Origin: Nesterenkonia aurantiaca
GTDB lineage: Bacteria > Actinomycetota > Actinomycetes > Actinomycetales > Micrococcaceae
Direction: 5' to 3'
Length of the DNA stretch: 64,000 bases
NCBI RefSeq assembly: GCF_004364585.1
Contig: NZ_SOAN01000005.1
Coordinates: 62,001-126,000 of the forward strand
The notes under the pieces are model-generated. The model did no database searches, was not told the origin of the DNA, and saw only the letters and a list, made by a program, of their open reading frames with translations. The translations under genes and the position numbers were made by a program. Positions 52,759 to 63,670 of this stretch are shown here, piece after piece. Position 1 is the stretch's first letter. Each line of letters starts with the position of its first letter.

Positions 52759-53766
52759 ATGGCGCAACGAGAGACAGCAGACCGGCACGTGCCGGTGATG
52801 CGAGATCGCTGCATCAGGCTGCTGTCCCTCGGAGTGGACAACATCCGAGCCGCGGGCCACCGGCCCGTGGTCATCGACGCCACCTTGGGCATGGGCGGCC
52901 ACGCCGAAGCCATGCTCGCGGCCGACGCCGAGGTCCTCGTGCTGGGCCTTGACCGGGACCCCGAGGCGCACGCCCTGGCGGCTCAGCGTCTGCGCTCCTA
53001 CGGCGACCGCTTTCGCGGCATCCACACGGTCTATGACCGGGTGGACGAGGTCGCCGCCGAGGAGCTGGCCGAGGATCAGCGAGTGGCCGGCGTCCTGCTG
53101 GACCTCGGTGTGTCCTCGCTGCAGCTGGACGAGGCCTCCCGCGGCTTCGCCTACTCCTACGATGCCCCGCTGGACATGCGCATGGACGCCTCGGAGGATT
53201 CCCCCGATGAATCGGTGGCGGAGCTGCTCGCCCGGATCGAGGTCGGCGAGCTGAAGCGGATCCTGCGCGAATACGGCGAAGAGCGCTTCGCCGGGCGCAT
53301 CGCCAGCTCCATCGTCGCCCGCCGCGAGGACCGGCCCTTCACCACGACGGCGGACCTCGCCTCCGTGGTGGACAAAGCGGTCCCGGCAGCATCGAAGCGC
53401 ACCGGGGGACACCCCGCCAAACGGACCTTCCAGGCCCTGCGCATCGCGGTCAACGCCGAGCTCGAGGTCCTGCAGCGCACGATCCCCAATGCCCTGGACG
53501 CCGTGGCGCCGGGCGGCCGGATCGTGGCGATGAGCTACCACTCGTTGGAGGACCGCATCGTCAAGCAGGCCTTCGCCCGACGCACCAAGTCCTCGGCGCC
53601 TGCGGGCCTGCCGGTGGAGCTCGAAGAGCATAAGCCGACCTTCAGATCCCTCACCCGGGGGGCCGAGCTGCCCGATGAGTCAGAGATCGCCGAGAACCCC
53701 CGTGCCGCGTCAGCGAAGCTGCGTGCAGTCGAGAAGCTGACCGACTCCAGGAGAACCGCCGTATGA
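52759..53766 (+). CDS. rsmH: 16S rRNA m4C1402 methyltransferase
   Basis: 335 residues from the ATG at 52759 (GGAGG 5 bases before); a longer open frame to 52435 has no start signal. It methylates N4 of C1402 in 16S rRNA using S-adenosylmethionine. Marks: HVPVMRDRC at the start, DATLGMGGHAEAML (AdoMet site), LLDLGVSSLQLD, GFAYSYDAPLDMRM and MSYHSLEDRIVK. Its stop overlaps the ftsL-like gene by 4 bases. Confidence 0.95.
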   Translation: MAQRETADRHVPVMRDRCIRLLSLGVDNIRAAGHRPVVIDATLGMGGHAEAMLAADAEVLVLGLDRDPEAHALAAQRLRSYGDRFRGIHTVYDRVDEVAAEELAEDQRVAGVLLDLGVSSLQLDEASRGFAYSYDAPLDMRMDASEDSPDESVAELLARIEVGELKRILREYGEERFAGRIASSIVARREDRPFTTTADLASVVDKAVPAASKRTGGHPAKRTFQALRIAVNAELEVLQRTIPNALDAVAPGGRIVAMSYHSLEDRIVKQAFARRTKSSAPAGLPVELEEHKPTFRSLTRGAELPDESEIAENPRAASAKLRAVEKLTDSRRTAV

Positions 53767-54437
53767 GCGCAGAAGCCCAGCCCCTCGCCCCCGCACCTCG
53801 GGGACCCCTGGCCCGCAGTCGCTCCATCCCCGGAGGCGCCGAGGACGCCGCCTCGGCACGTACTTCTCCGATGCTGCGCGCCCTACCCAAGCTCCGGCAG
53901 CGGCAGAAGGGTCTCATCGGCGGGATCATCGCCCTGCTGGCGCTGGCCCTGACGATCGTGCTCGCGGTGAACATCCATATGGCCAACTCGCAGTACACCG
54001 TCGTGGAGCTGCAGAACCAGCATCTCGCCCTGGTCCAGTCGAACCAGGCGCTGACCGAAGAGGTCCAGCACCTGCAGTCCCCGCAGGCGCTCTCCAACAC
54101 CGCGGTCGGACTGGGCATGGTCATGCCCGCCGAGGCGGCCGCGCTCGAGCTCAGCGACGGGGAGGTCATCGGCACGGCCGAGGCGGCCGACAGCGGCGAC
54201 CGCCCCTCCAGCTTCGTGGCCGCCCCCGCAGTGCCCGGAGCCGACGCCGCCGCGCCCCTGAACGTCTCCGAGTCGGTGACCGGCGCGCCCTCAGGCATTC
54301 TCGGCGCAGGCGCGTTGAACACGCTCATCGAGACCCCCAGCGGGCAGAATGGGCAGGAGACATCCGCAGGGACGCAAGACCAGTTCAGCCCCACTGAGCT
54401 CAACGGCGGGACCATACCGGCGCCCTCATTCGACTGA
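53763..54437 (+). CDS. FtsL-like cell division protein
   Basis: 224 residues. A disordered N-terminus, one transmembrane helix (about residues 55-74: GGIIALLALALTIVLAV), then a coiled coil (VVELQNQHLALVQSNQALTE ... LQSP) of the FtsL/DivIC type, and a long Ala/Ser/Thr/Gly-rich tail. FtsL connects the early divisome to FtsI and FtsW. Its position between rsmH and ftsI is diagnostic; the sequence itself is weakly conserved. The tail from about residue 120 is longer than in E. coli FtsL. Confidence 0.8.
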   Translation: MSAEAQPLAPAPRGPLARSRSIPGGAEDAASARTSPMLRALPKLRQRQKGLIGGIIALLALALTIVLAVNIHMANSQYTVVELQNQHLALVQSNQALTEEVQHLQSPQALSNTAVGLGMVMPAEAAALELSDGEVIGTAEAADSGDRPSSFVAAPAVPGADAAAPLNVSESVTGAPSGILGAGALNTLIETPSGQNGQETSAGTQDQFSPTELNGGTIPAPSFD

Positions 54438-54464
54438 TCGACCTGTTGGGAGAACGCTGACGCC

Positions 54465-56255
54465 ATGGCAGCCGCTCAGAAGAAACGCGCAGAACGGGTC
54501 CTCTCGTTCCGGATGCGCATCGGACTCACCCTGATCCTGGTGATGCTGCTCCTGCTCGGAGGACGTCTGTTCCACGTGCAGGGCCTCGATCCGGCAGGAA
54601 ACGCCGAGGCGGCCGTCTCCGAACGGCTGCGCAGCGTTCCGCTGCCCGCTCACCGTGGGGACATCCTCGACTCCGAAGGCCGGGTGCTCGCCACCTCGGT
54701 GAACCGCTATGACCTGGTCGTGGACCAGGCGGTGGTGGAGGACTTCGAGCGCAGCGACGAGGCCACCGGGCTGCGCGAGGAGGTCACGGTGCGCACCGGC
54801 ATCGCCGAGCTCGGCGAGGTGCTGGATCGCAGCACCGAAGAGCTCACCGAGCGCATCGTGGGCGAGAGCCGCTACTCGGTGGTGGCTCGGTCCCTGACGC
54901 CCGAGCAGAGCGAGCAGGCCCTGGAGATCGGGCTCCCCGGCCTCTACGCCGAGCCGGTGTCCGAGCGCAGCTACCCCTCGGGAGCGGTGGCGGGCTCGAT
55001 CATCGGCTTCATGGGCGCCGACGGGCCGCTGGAAGGGATCGAAGCCGCCCAGGATGAGGCGCTCAGCGGGATCGACGGGGAACGGATCTACGAGGTCGGC
55101 GGCGACGGCGTGCGGATCCCGGTGGCCACCTATGAGGAGCTGCCGGCCGAGGACGGACAGGACGTGCGCCTGACCGTCGATCAGGACCTGCAGTGGTTCG
55201 CCCAAGAATCGATCGCGAAGAAGGCCAACCAGTACAACGCCGCCTGGGGCAACGCCACTGTCCTGGACCTCACCACCGGGGAGATCCTGGCCATGGCCGA
55301 TTCCGAGACGGTCGACCCGGCCGAGCCGGGGGAGACCGACGAGCTCTTCCGCCGGCCGCTCGCGCTGACCCAGGACTTCGAGCCCGGCTCCACCGGCAAG
55401 GCCATCACCTTCGCGATGGCGCTGGAGGAGGGCACGCTGAACCCCACCGACGGCTTCACCGTGGACAACCGCTACGAGGTCGACGGTCAGACCATCAGCG
55501 ACGCCACTCGCCACCCCACCTTGGACATGACGGCCGCGGGCATCTTCGCCCGCTCCTACAACACCGGCACGGTGATGATCGGCGGCGAGATCCCGGAGGA
55601 GACCCGCTATGACTACATGCGCCGGGTCGGCCTCGGCGAACCCCTCGACATCGGGCTCGGCACCGAGGCGAACTCGGTCCTGCGTCCGCCCGAGGAGTGG
55701 GATGCCCGCCAGCACCTGACCACCCAGTTCGGCCAGGGCTACACCACCTCGGTGCTGCATAATCTGCAGGCCTTCCAGACCATGACCAACGGCGGAGTCG
55801 ACGTCCCGCTGCGCCTGATCGACGCCTATGTCGATGCCGACGGCACCGAGCACCCGGTCCAGACCGAACCGGGCGAGCGGGTGTTCTCCGAGGAGACCTC
55901 CGAGGAGATGCTCCGGATGTTCGAAGGCGTGGTGGACTACGGCACCGGCACCGAGGCCGCCGTCTCGGGGTACCGCGTGGGCGGCAAGTCCGGCATCGCG
56001 GAGGCTGCCGGCGCAGGCGGAGGATTCGACGGTCACACCCAGTCCTTCATCGGCATGGCTCCCTTGGACGACCCGCAGTACCTGGTCTCCGTGACCGTGC
56101 ACCGCCCGGAGGGCTACTGGCGAGACTGGGAGGTCACCGACACGTTCCGTGAGATCATGTCCTACGTGCTTAGCAGTTATGACCAGGCGCCCAGCGGGGC
56201 GAAGAGCGATGCCTATGACGGCTTCGAAGGCGAGAACCAGGATCAGCCCTGGTGA
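54465..56255 (+). CDS. ftsI: Division-specific peptidoglycan transpeptidase FtsI (PBP2B/PBP3)
   Basis: 596 residues. One N-terminal transmembrane helix (about 20-42), a PBP dimerisation domain (about 65-250), then the transpeptidase with SxxK at Ser309-Lys312 (GSTGK), SxN at 364-366 (SYN) and KSG at 508-510 (GGKSGIAEAAG), the last a KTG variant. It cross-links septal peptidoglycan, in complex with FtsW encoded 6 kb downstream. No PASTA domain is present. It overlaps murE by 4 bases (GTGA). Confidence 0.95.
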   Translation: MAAAQKKRAERVLSFRMRIGLTLILVMLLLLGGRLFHVQGLDPAGNAEAAVSERLRSVPLPAHRGDILDSEGRVLATSVNRYDLVVDQAVVEDFERSDEATGLREEVTVRTGIAELGEVLDRSTEELTERIVGESRYSVVARSLTPEQSEQALEIGLPGLYAEPVSERSYPSGAVAGSIIGFMGADGPLEGIEAAQDEALSGIDGERIYEVGGDGVRIPVATYEELPAEDGQDVRLTVDQDLQWFAQESIAKKANQYNAAWGNATVLDLTTGEILAMADSETVDPAEPGETDELFRRPLALTQDFEPGSTGKAITFAMALEEGTLNPTDGFTVDNRYEVDGQTISDATRHPTLDMTAAGIFARSYNTGTVMIGGEIPEETRYDYMRRVGLGEPLDIGLGTEANSVLRPPEEWDARQHLTTQFGQGYTTSVLHNLQAFQTMTNGGVDVPLRLIDAYVDADGTEHPVQTEPGERVFSEETSEEMLRMFEGVVDYGTGTEAAVSGYRVGGKSGIAEAAGAGGGFDGHTQSFIGMAPLDDPQYLVSVTVHRPEGYWRDWEVTDTFREIMSYVLSSYDQAPSGAKSDAYDGFEGENQDQPW

Positions 56256-57988
56256 GCGCGGCAGCAACAGGACTCAGCGTTGCGGCCCAGGACCGAGTGT
56301 TCCGGCCGCACACGGTGCTCGGAACCAGTGTGGAGCAGCTTGTCGCCGAGCTCGCCAGCACCGGCTATGACCCGCTCGTGACTCCCGTGGGTCGGGCCGC
56401 GAGCGAGGTCCGGCTCACCGGTGCCGCCATGGACCCCAAGGCCGTGGGGCCCGGTGACCTCTTCGTCGCCGTCTCCGGCTCGCGCGCCCACGGGGCGGAC
56501 TACGTGATGACCGCGCTCGAGTGCGGCGCGGCAGCGATCCTCACCGACGTCGCCGGGGCCGAGAAGGTCCGTGAGCGCGTGGGATATCGCATCCCGGTCA
56601 TCGAGGTGCGCCGCGTGCGCGAAGCCGCGGGCCCCTCGGCGGCGCTGATCTACGGCAACACCGCTACCTCGGGACCGGCGCTGTTCGGGGTCACCGGCAC
56701 CAACGGCAAGACCACCACCACCTACTTCCTGCGCTCGTTGCTGGATACTCTGCTGGCGCCGCACCAGCGCGCCACCGGCCTGATCGGGACCATCGAGATC
56801 GCCTCCGGCGAGGCGAGGATCCCCTCGAAGATGACCACCCCGGAGGCCGTGCAGCTGCACAGCCTGATGGCGCTCTTCCGCGAAGCCGACGTGGCCGCCG
56901 CGGCGATGGAGGTGTCCTCCCACGCGATCTCCTACGAGCGCGTCTCGGGACTCTTCTACGCCGTGGCCGGTTTCACCAACCTGACCCAGGACCACCTGGA
57001 TCTGCACGGCTCGATGGAGGAGTACTTCGCCGCGAAGGCGGCGCTGTTCGCCCGCCGCCGCACGCGCAGCAGCGTGGTCATCGTGGATGACCCCTGGGGC
57101 TGGCGGATGGCCCAGACCGCAACCGGCCACGTCGTGACGCTGGCCACCGATGAGACCCCCGACCCGGCCGCGGACTGGAGCGTCACCGAGGTCACCCCGC
57201 ACCTGCTCGGCAGCGCCTTCACGCTGCACAACCGGCACACCGGGGAGAGCATCCGCTCCCGCACCGGTCTGCCGGGCCGGTTCAACGTGGCCAACGCGGC
57301 CCTGGCCGCCGTGATGGTGCTCACCGCTGACGAGAGCACCGCGCTGGGCGTCAGCCGGGAGGAGATCATCGCAGCGCTGGAACAGGCCGATCCCTTCACG
57401 ATCAGCGTCCCTGGCCGGATGCAGGTGATCGGCACCGCACCCGCCGCCATCGTGGACTTCGCGCACAACCCCGACGCCATGATCCGCACCCTTCAGGCCG
57501 CCGCGAGCACCTCAGAGGGCAAGACCATCCTGGTGATCGGCGCCGCGGGGGAGCGCGACAGCGCCAAACGCCCCTTGATGGGCGCGATCGCCGTGCGCAT
57601 GGCGGATCACGTGATCATCAGCGACGACGACCCCCACGGCGAGGACCCCGCCCAGATCCGCGCCGGGCTCCTGGAGGGCGCCCGCGAGGCCCTGGCCACA
57701 GAGGACCTGGACACCACGCTGGAGGAGATCTCGCCACGCCTCGACGCGATCGTCCGCGCCGTCGAGGTCGCAGAGCCCGAGGACACGATCATCCTGGCGG
57801 GCCGCGGACACGAGGTCCACCAGGACTTCGCCGGGACGAAACACCCGATCGATGACCGGGTGGAACTGGCCCGGGCGCTGCGCCGACGGGGATTCCCCAC
57901 CGCAGAGGACGCTCCGCAGACGGACCCCGATCCGGACGCCAGGCAGACCCACAGAACTTCCACCGCAGAAGGAGGCGACCAGGCATGA
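56252..57988 (+). CDS. murE: UDP-MurNAc-tripeptide synthetase MurE (probably L-lysine-adding)
   Basis: 578 residues, GTG start. It adds the third amino acid to UDP-MurNAc-L-Ala-D-Glu. The ATP loop reads [15 protein letters not shown], the carbamylated-Lys and Mg region and GHEVHQ are in place. The amino-acid site motif, DNPR in diaminopimelate enzymes, reads DDPH here (residues 459-462); the Arg that contacts diaminopimelate is missing, which predicts L-lysine, as in Micrococcaceae walls. ATGA overlap with murF. Confidence 0.95.
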   Translation: MSAAATGLSVAAQDRVFRPHTVLGTSVEQLVAELASTGYDPLVTPVGRAASEVRLTGAAMDPKAVGPGDLFVAVSGSRAHGADYVMTALECGAAAILTDVAGAEKVRERVGYRIPVIEVRRVREAAGPSAALIYGNTATSGPALFGVTGTNGKTTTTYFLRSLLDTLLAPHQRATGLIGTIEIASGEARIPSKMTTPEAVQLHSLMALFREADVAAAAMEVSSHAISYERVSGLFYAVAGFTNLTQDHLDLHGSMEEYFAAKAALFARRRTRSSVVIVDDPWGWRMAQTATGHVVTLATDETPDPAADWSVTEVTPHLLGSAFTLHNRHTGESIRSRTGLPGRFNVANAALAAVMVLTADESTALGVSREEIIAALEQADPFTISVPGRMQVIGTAPAAIVDFAHNPDAMIRTLQAAASTSEGKTILVIGAAGERDSAKRPLMGAIAVRMADHVIISDDDPHGEDPAQIRAGLLEGAREALATEDLDTTLEEISPRLDAIVRAVEVAEPEDTIILAGRGHEVHQDFAGTKHPIDDRVELARALRRRGFPTAEDAPQTDPDPDARQTHRTSTAEGGDQA

Positions 57989-59481
57989 TCGAGCTTTCAG
58001 CCGCAGAGATCGCCGAGATCACCGCAGGGACCCTGTACGGGGTCCCGGACCCCTCGACCCGGCGCGTGCGACACGCAGACACCGACTCCCGCAGCATGGC
58101 CGCGGACTCGATGTTCATCGCCAAGCCGGGGGAGACCACCGACGGTCACCACTTCATCGATGCGGCCCTCGCCGCCGGGGCCACGCTCGTGCTGGCCCAG
58201 CGCGCGACCCAGGCCCCGGATGGTGCGGCGCACCCCAGCGTGGTCGTGCCCGACGTGGTCAGCGCCATGGGCCAGATCGCCGCGGCGATCCTGGACCGGG
58301 TGCGCGCCCACTCGGAGACCACCGTCATCGGCATCACCGGATCCGCCGGCAAGACCACCACCAAGGACCTGCTGAAGTCGATCCTCGAGCCCGAGGGCCC
58401 CACCGTCGCGCCGCAGGGCTCCTATAACGGTGAGGTCGGCGTGCCGCTGACCATCTTCACCGCCGAGCTTCAGACCCGGTACCTCGTCGTGGAGATGGGC
58501 GCCGACGCGCCCGGCAACATCCGGGATCTCGCGCAGATGGTCCGCCCTGACATCGGGGCGGTGCTGATGGTCGGTTCCGCCCATGCCGGCAAGTTCGGCG
58601 GCGCGGACAAGATCGCCGCCGTCAAGGCTGAGCTGGTCGAGGAGATCGGCGCCGACGGCGCCGTGGTGCTCAACCGCGACGACTCCCAGGTCGCCTCCAT
58701 GGCACAGTCCGCCACGGCTCCGATCACCTGGTTCAGCGAAGCCACCGGTCAGTCCCCGGAGAACGAGACCGCCCCGGGAGTCGGCCTCGACCAGGCCGTC
58801 CCGGATCAGGTGCGCGCGGTGAACCTGAGCCTCGACGAGGCCGGGCACCCGCGGTTCCAGCTGCGATTCACCGAGTCTGGCGAGGAGTTCCCGGTGGTCT
58901 CTGGACTCACCGGGGCCCACCATGTCTCCAACCTGCTTGCCGCGGCGGCCTGCGCGCTGCGCGCCGGCGTCGCTCCGGCGGCCATCGCGCGGCGGCTGGA
59001 TGGGCTCGGCCCGGCGAGCCGCTGGCGAATGGAGCGCACCGAGCGCGCCGACGGCGTCACCGTGATCAACGACGCCTATAACGCCAATCCCGAGTCCATG
59101 CGCGAGGCGCTGCGCACCCTGGCGATGCTCACCCGGCCCGGCCAGGGCAGCCCGTCACGCCGCTCGGTGGCTGTGCTCGGCGCGATGCTCGAGCTCGGCG
59201 ACGTCTCCATCCCCAAGCACACCCAGCTGGGCGAGACCGTGGTGCGGCTGAACATCGACAAGACGCTGGTCGTCGGCGATCTGGCCTACCCGCTCTACCG
59301 CGGGGCCATCGCCGAGGGCAGCTGGGGGTCTGAGGTGCACTGGGTCGCCACGGTCGAGGAGGCCGAGGCCTACCTGGATCAGGAGCTCGCTCCCGGGGAC
59401 ATCGTGCTGTTCAAATCCTCCAACAGCGCAGGGCTTAGACTCCTGGGTGACAAGATCGCCGCAAAGGAAGGGGCCCAGTGA
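57985..59481 (+). CDS. murF: UDP-MurNAc-tripeptide-D-Ala-D-Ala ligase MurF
   Basis: 498 residues. It adds D-Ala-D-Ala to the UDP-MurNAc-tripeptide. The ATP loop [17 protein letters not shown], the conserved [10 protein letters not shown] motif, and the C-terminal domain start [13 protein letters not shown] are present. Two overlaps of 4 bases link it to murE and mraY. Length is normal for actinobacteria. Confidence 0.95.
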   Translation: MIELSAAEIAEITAGTLYGVPDPSTRRVRHADTDSRSMAADSMFIAKPGETTDGHHFIDAALAAGATLVLAQRATQAPDGAAHPSVVVPDVVSAMGQIAAAILDRVRAHSETTVIGITGSAGKTTTKDLLKSILEPEGPTVAPQGSYNGEVGVPLTIFTAELQTRYLVVEMGADAPGNIRDLAQMVRPDIGAVLMVGSAHAGKFGGADKIAAVKAELVEEIGADGAVVLNRDDSQVASMAQSATAPITWFSEATGQSPENETAPGVGLDQAVPDQVRAVNLSLDEAGHPRFQLRFTESGEEFPVVSGLTGAHHVSNLLAAAACALRAGVAPAAIARRLDGLGPASRWRMERTERADGVTVINDAYNANPESMREALRTLAMLTRPGQGSPSRRSVAVLGAMLELGDVSIPKHTQLGETVVRLNIDKTLVVGDLAYPLYRGAIAEGSWGSEVHWVATVEEAEAYLDQELAPGDIVLFKSSNSAGLRLLGDKIAAKEGAQ

Positions 59482-60581
59482 TTGCTGTAGTCATCGGTGC
59501 CGTCTTCGGCCTGGGACTCACCCTCGTCGGGACGCCGTTGTTCATCCGCTTCCTGGTGAAGCGCGGATACGGCCAGTTCATCCGAGACGACGGCCCCACC
59601 ACCCACCATGTGAAGCGCGGCACCCCCACGATGGGCGGCGCGGTGATCATGATCGCCGTGGTCGCCGCCTATCTGCTGGCCCATGGGCTGATGCTGATCA
59701 CCGGCGACGGCGGCGGCCCCACGGCCTCCGGACTGCTCCTGCTGCTGCTGATGATCGGTATGGGACTGGTCGGCTTCGCCGACGACTTCGCGAAGATCAG
59801 CAAGAAGCAGTCGCTGGGCCTGACTCCCTGGCGCAAGATCGCCGGGCTGGTCACCGTCGGAGTGCTCTTCGCCGTGCTGGCGCTGAACTTCCCCGATGCC
59901 GACGGACTGACGCCTGCCTCCACGAACATCTCCTTCGTCCGCGAGACCGTGCTGGATCTGGCCTTCGCCGGACCGGTCATCGGCATGATCCTCTTCGTCA
60001 TCTGGGCGAACCTGATCGTCACGGCGACCACCAACGGAGTGAACCTCACCGACGGCCTGGACGGGCTCGCCACCGCGGCCACCGCGATGGTCACCGCCGC
60101 CTACACGATCATCTCCATCTGGCAGGTCAACCAGGCCTGCGGCAGCGACGGCGCCGTGGAGAGCGTCTGCTACCAGGTGCGTGACCCGATGGACATGGCC
60201 ATGATCGCCGCGATCATCACCGGCGCGCTGATCGGCTTCCTCTGGTGGAACACCTCACCGGCGAAGATCTTCATGGGCGACACCGGATCCCTCGCGCTGG
60301 GCGGCGCTCTGGCCGGTTTCGCGATCCTGACCCATACCCAGCTGCTCTTCGTGATCCTCGGCGGCCTCTTCGTGCTGATCACCCTCTCCGTGATCATCCA
60401 GGTCGGCTACTTCAAGCTCTCCGGCGGCAAGCGGGTGTTCCTGATGGCCCCGCTGCAGCACCACTTCGAGCTCAAGGGCTGGGCCGAGGTCACCGTGGTG
60501 GTGAGATTCTGGATCATCGGCGCCCTCGCCGTGGGCATCGGTCTGGCGCTCTTCTACGGGGAATGGGTGATCACCCAGTGA
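59478..60581 (+). CDS. mraY: Phospho-MurNAc-pentapeptide transferase MraY
   Basis: 367 residues, about ten transmembrane helices. It transfers phospho-MurNAc-pentapeptide to undecaprenyl phosphate, giving lipid I. Catalytic signatures: GFADDFAKI (Asp-Asp), [14 protein letters not shown] and [19 protein letters not shown], and the basic [12 protein letters not shown] loop. The start overlaps murF and the stop overlaps murD. Confidence 0.96.
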   Translation: MIAVVIGAVFGLGLTLVGTPLFIRFLVKRGYGQFIRDDGPTTHHVKRGTPTMGGAVIMIAVVAAYLLAHGLMLITGDGGGPTASGLLLLLLMIGMGLVGFADDFAKISKKQSLGLTPWRKIAGLVTVGVLFAVLALNFPDADGLTPASTNISFVRETVLDLAFAGPVIGMILFVIWANLIVTATTNGVNLTDGLDGLATAATAMVTAAYTIISIWQVNQACGSDGAVESVCYQVRDPMDMAMIAAIITGALIGFLWWNTSPAKIFMGDTGSLALGGALAGFAILTHTQLLFVILGGLFVLITLSVIIQVGYFKLSGGKRVFLMAPLQHHFELKGWAEVTVVVRFWIIGALAVGIGLALFYGEWVITQ

Positions 60582-62155
60582 CCGCCCAGGATGCTGCCCA
60601 GCCCCAAGACCCTGCCCGGCCCCAGGCCTCTCGGCAGCCGCAGACCCGTCCCGAGCTTCGCGGCTGGGACGGTCCCTGGACCGGACTGCGTGCGCTGGTC
60701 ACCGGGCTGGGCGTCTCCGGATTCGCCGCCGCCGACACCCTGGCGGAGCTGGGCGCGCGCGTCGTCGTCGTCGACGGCACCGACACAGCCAAGACCCGGC
60801 GCGACGCCGAGACGCTGCGGCTGGTCGGTGTGCAGCAGGTCCTGCTCGGTCCCGAGCACCTCTCCGGGCTGCCGCTGGTCGACGGTGAGCTGCCCGAGAT
60901 CCTGGTCACCTCCCCGGGGTGGCGGCCCGACTCCGCGCTGATCCGTGCTGCCCGCGCCGCGCAGATCCCGGTCCTCTCCGAGGTGGAGCTGGCCTGGCGG
61001 CTGGGCGCCCGCCCGGGCGCCCGGGCGCCCAAGTGGCTCGTGGTCACCGGCACCAACGGCAAGACCACCACTGTGACCCTGCTGGAATCCATGCTGATCG
61101 CCGATGGGCAGCGTGCCATCGCCTGCGGCAACATCGGCGTGCCGGTGCTCGATGCGATCCGTGACCCGCAGGGCTATGACTCCCTGGCCGTGGAGCTCTC
61201 CAGCTTCCAGCTCGAATACACCGAGCTGCTCTCTCCGGTGGCTTCGGCAGTGCTCAACATCGCCGAGGACCACGTGGACTGGCACGGCAGCTTCGAGGCC
61301 TACCGTGCGGCCAAGGCGAAGATCTATGAGAACACCGAACTGGCCTGCGTCTACAACGCCGACCAGCAGATCACCGAGGACATGGTCGCCGAGGCCGACG
61401 TCCAGGAGGGCTGCCGCGCGATCGGCTTCACCACCGGCTCGCCCGGGCTCTCGATGCTCGGGGTGGTCGAGGACCTGCTGGTGGACCGCGCGTTCCTCGA
61501 AGACCGGGCGCACCAGGCGCTGGAGCTCGCGGGGCTCGAGGACTTCGGGCCGCTCGCCCCGCAGCACCTGATCGCCAATACGCTGGCCGCCGCCGCCCTG
61601 GCCCGCGCCGCCGGGGCCGCGCCGGAGGCGATCCGTGCCGCGGTGCAGGGCTATGAGGCCGGGGACCACCGGATCCAGCCGGTGGCCAAGGCCGACGACG
61701 TGCTCTGGATCAACGACTCCAAGGCCACCAACCCGCATGCCGCGGCCGCCTCGCTGCGCAGCTTCACCGATGTCATCTGGATCGCCGGGGGACTGCCCAA
61801 GGGGGTGCTCTACGACGAGCTCATCGCCGAGGTGGCGCCCCGGCTGCGTCGGGTGATCCTCATCGGCACAGACTCCTCCCAGCTGAGGTCCAGCCTCGAG
61901 CGACACGCGCCGGGAGTCCCGGTGATCGGTGGACGCCTGCGGGAGGATGAGAGCCGCAGCGCGGTGGACGCGTCGCTGGCGGACGAGGACGGGGCGCGCG
62001 CCATGCGGGCCGCCGTGGCCGAAGCCGCCAAGGCGCTCGCCCCGCACCACACGGTGCTGATGGCTCCCGCCGCCGCCTCGATGGATCAGTTCGCCTCCTA
62101 CGCAGCCCGCGGGGAAGCATTCATCGAAGCAGTCACCGAGCTGATGACCGATTGA
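60578..62155 (+). CDS. murD: UDP-MurNAc-L-alanine:D-glutamate ligase MurD
   Basis: 525 residues from the GTG at 60578, in a GTGA overlap with mraY. A 35-residue Gln/Pro/Ala-rich N-terminus precedes the N-terminal nucleotide fold ([16 protein letters not shown]). The ATP loop [23 protein letters not shown], and the ND motif [13 protein letters not shown] are all present. It adds D-Glu to UDP-MurNAc-L-Ala. A larger open frame back to 60245 is a read-through of mraY. Confidence 0.95.
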   Translation: MTAQDAAQPQDPARPQASRQPQTRPELRGWDGPWTGLRALVTGLGVSGFAAADTLAELGARVVVVDGTDTAKTRRDAETLRLVGVQQVLLGPEHLSGLPLVDGELPEILVTSPGWRPDSALIRAARAAQIPVLSEVELAWRLGARPGARAPKWLVVTGTNGKTTTVTLLESMLIADGQRAIACGNIGVPVLDAIRDPQGYDSLAVELSSFQLEYTELLSPVASAVLNIAEDHVDWHGSFEAYRAAKAKIYENTELACVYNADQQITEDMVAEADVQEGCRAIGFTTGSPGLSMLGVVEDLLVDRAFLEDRAHQALELAGLEDFGPLAPQHLIANTLAAAALARAAGAAPEAIRAAVQGYEAGDHRIQPVAKADDVLWINDSKATNPHAAAASLRSFTDVIWIAGGLPKGVLYDELIAEVAPRLRRVILIGTDSSQLRSSLERHAPGVPVIGGRLREDESRSAVDASLADEDGARAMRAAVAEAAKALAPHHTVLMAPAAASMDQFASYAARGEAFIEAVTELMTD

Positions 62156-62201
62156 TCGCAGAGGTGGAGCCCGGCAGGGACCCCACCAGGAGGAGGACTT
62201 G

Positions 62202-63650
62202 ATGGACAAGCGGAGACCTCGAGTCCCAGCCTCCCCCGAACAGCGCAGGTCTCAGCTGCGTGCCGTGGAGGATCCGACCGACTCCGCACAGGAGCGGCCC
62301 GCCCAGCGGCGCGCCTCTCAGGACCGTGCCTCCCAGGATCGTCCGGCCCGGGAGCCGGAGGCCCGCGAGGCACAGCCCCGGGAGGCCGAGGACTCCGACG
62401 GCGCCGCAGGTCGGCGCTGGAAGGCGGAGCGGACCAGCTCCCGGCAGAACCGGGTCCAGCGCTTCTGGAGCTTCCTGGAGATCGGGAACCCCTACACCAC
62501 CTTCTGGCTGGTGCTCGGCTCCACGCTCGCGCTCTCGGTCATCGGGCTGACCTTCGTGCTGTCCTCGACCTCGGTGGACCCCACCGGGGGAGCCTTCACC
62601 ACAGTCTCCCGGCAGGCCACCTGGGCGGCCATCGGGCTCGCCGGCATGTTCGTCATGATGATCCTGCCCACCCGATGGCTGCGCGCCGTCGGCTGGTTCC
62701 TGATGCTGCTTTCAGCGGTCCTGCTCGCCCTGGTGGCGTTCACCCCGCTGGGCTATACCGGCGGCGGTTCCACGAACTGGCTCCGGATCGGACCGGTCCA
62801 GGGACAGCCCTCTGAGGTCGCCAAGCTGGGCCTGGTGATGTGGGGCGCGGCTGTGCTGGCCAAGAAGGGCAGGCTGCTCTCTCAGTTCGTGCACTGGGTC
62901 ACCCCGTTCGTGGCCCCCGGCGCGCTCTCCGTGCTCGTCCTGGTGCTGGCCGGCGGTGATCTGGGCACCAGCCTGATCATCATCCTGATCGTCGGCACGC
63001 TGCTCTTCGCCGCCGGGGTCGCCATGCGCTACTTCGTGATCGCGGCCAGCCTCGCCGCGGTGATGGTCGCACTGCTGATGCTGGTGACCCCCTACCGCAT
63101 GATGCGCGTCTGGGCCTGGCTCGGGGTCAACTGCGACCACCCCACCGACCCCTGCCACCAGATGCAGCAGGGCTACTACGCCCTGGCCTCGGGCGGCTTC
63201 TGGGGCGTCGGCCTGGGTCAGTCGCGGCAGAAATGGGACTACATCCCCGAGGTCCACAACGACTTCATCTTCACCATCATCGGCGAGGAGCTGGGCCTGC
63301 TGGGCACCTTCACCGTGCTGGGCCTCTTCGCGGTGCTCGCCGTGGGCATGTTCCGCGTGGCCTACAACACCGAGGATCAGTTCACCCGGCTGGTCTGCCT
63401 CGGAGTCATCGCCTGGATCAACGGTCAGGCCTTCATCAACATCGGGATGGTCACCGGGCTGCTCCCGGTGGTGGGCGTGCCGCTGCCGTTCATCTCCTAC
63501 GGCGGCTCGGCGCTGACCGTGACCCTGATCGCCGTCGGGGTGGTGCTGAACTTCGCCCGGCGCCAGCGCCAGCAGGGTCCGTCCCGCCGCGGGCGAACCG
63601 CGCCCTCGAAGGCCGCCGCGACCGCCCACCGCAAACCGATATCCGTCTGA
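62202..63650 (+). CDS. ftsW: Septal peptidoglycan polymerase FtsW (SEDS)
   Basis: 482 residues from the ATG at 62202, with AGGAGGAGG upstream (a TTG 3 bases earlier is possible). A 90-residue Arg/Glu/Ala-rich cytoplasmic N-terminus precedes about ten transmembrane helices. SEDS marks: [32 protein letters not shown] (with the catalytic Asp), [30 protein letters not shown] and [13 protein letters not shown]. It polymerises septal glycan with FtsI. It is followed immediately by murG. Confidence 0.95.
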   Translation: MDKRRPRVPASPEQRRSQLRAVEDPTDSAQERPAQRRASQDRASQDRPAREPEAREAQPREAEDSDGAAGRRWKAERTSSRQNRVQRFWSFLEIGNPYTTFWLVLGSTLALSVIGLTFVLSSTSVDPTGGAFTTVSRQATWAAIGLAGMFVMMILPTRWLRAVGWFLMLLSAVLLALVAFTPLGYTGGGSTNWLRIGPVQGQPSEVAKLGLVMWGAAVLAKKGRLLSQFVHWVTPFVAPGALSVLVLVLAGGDLGTSLIIILIVGTLLFAAGVAMRYFVIAASLAAVMVALLMLVTPYRMMRVWAWLGVNCDHPTDPCHQMQQGYYALASGGFWGVGLGQSRQKWDYIPEVHNDFIFTIIGEELGLLGTFTVLGLFAVLAVGMFRVAYNTEDQFTRLVCLGVIAWINGQAFINIGMVTGLLPVVGVPLPFISYGGSALTVTLIAVGVVLNFARRQRQQGPSRRGRTAPSKAAATAHRKPISV

Positions 63651-63670
63651 TGGCTGCCGAAGGAAAACCC

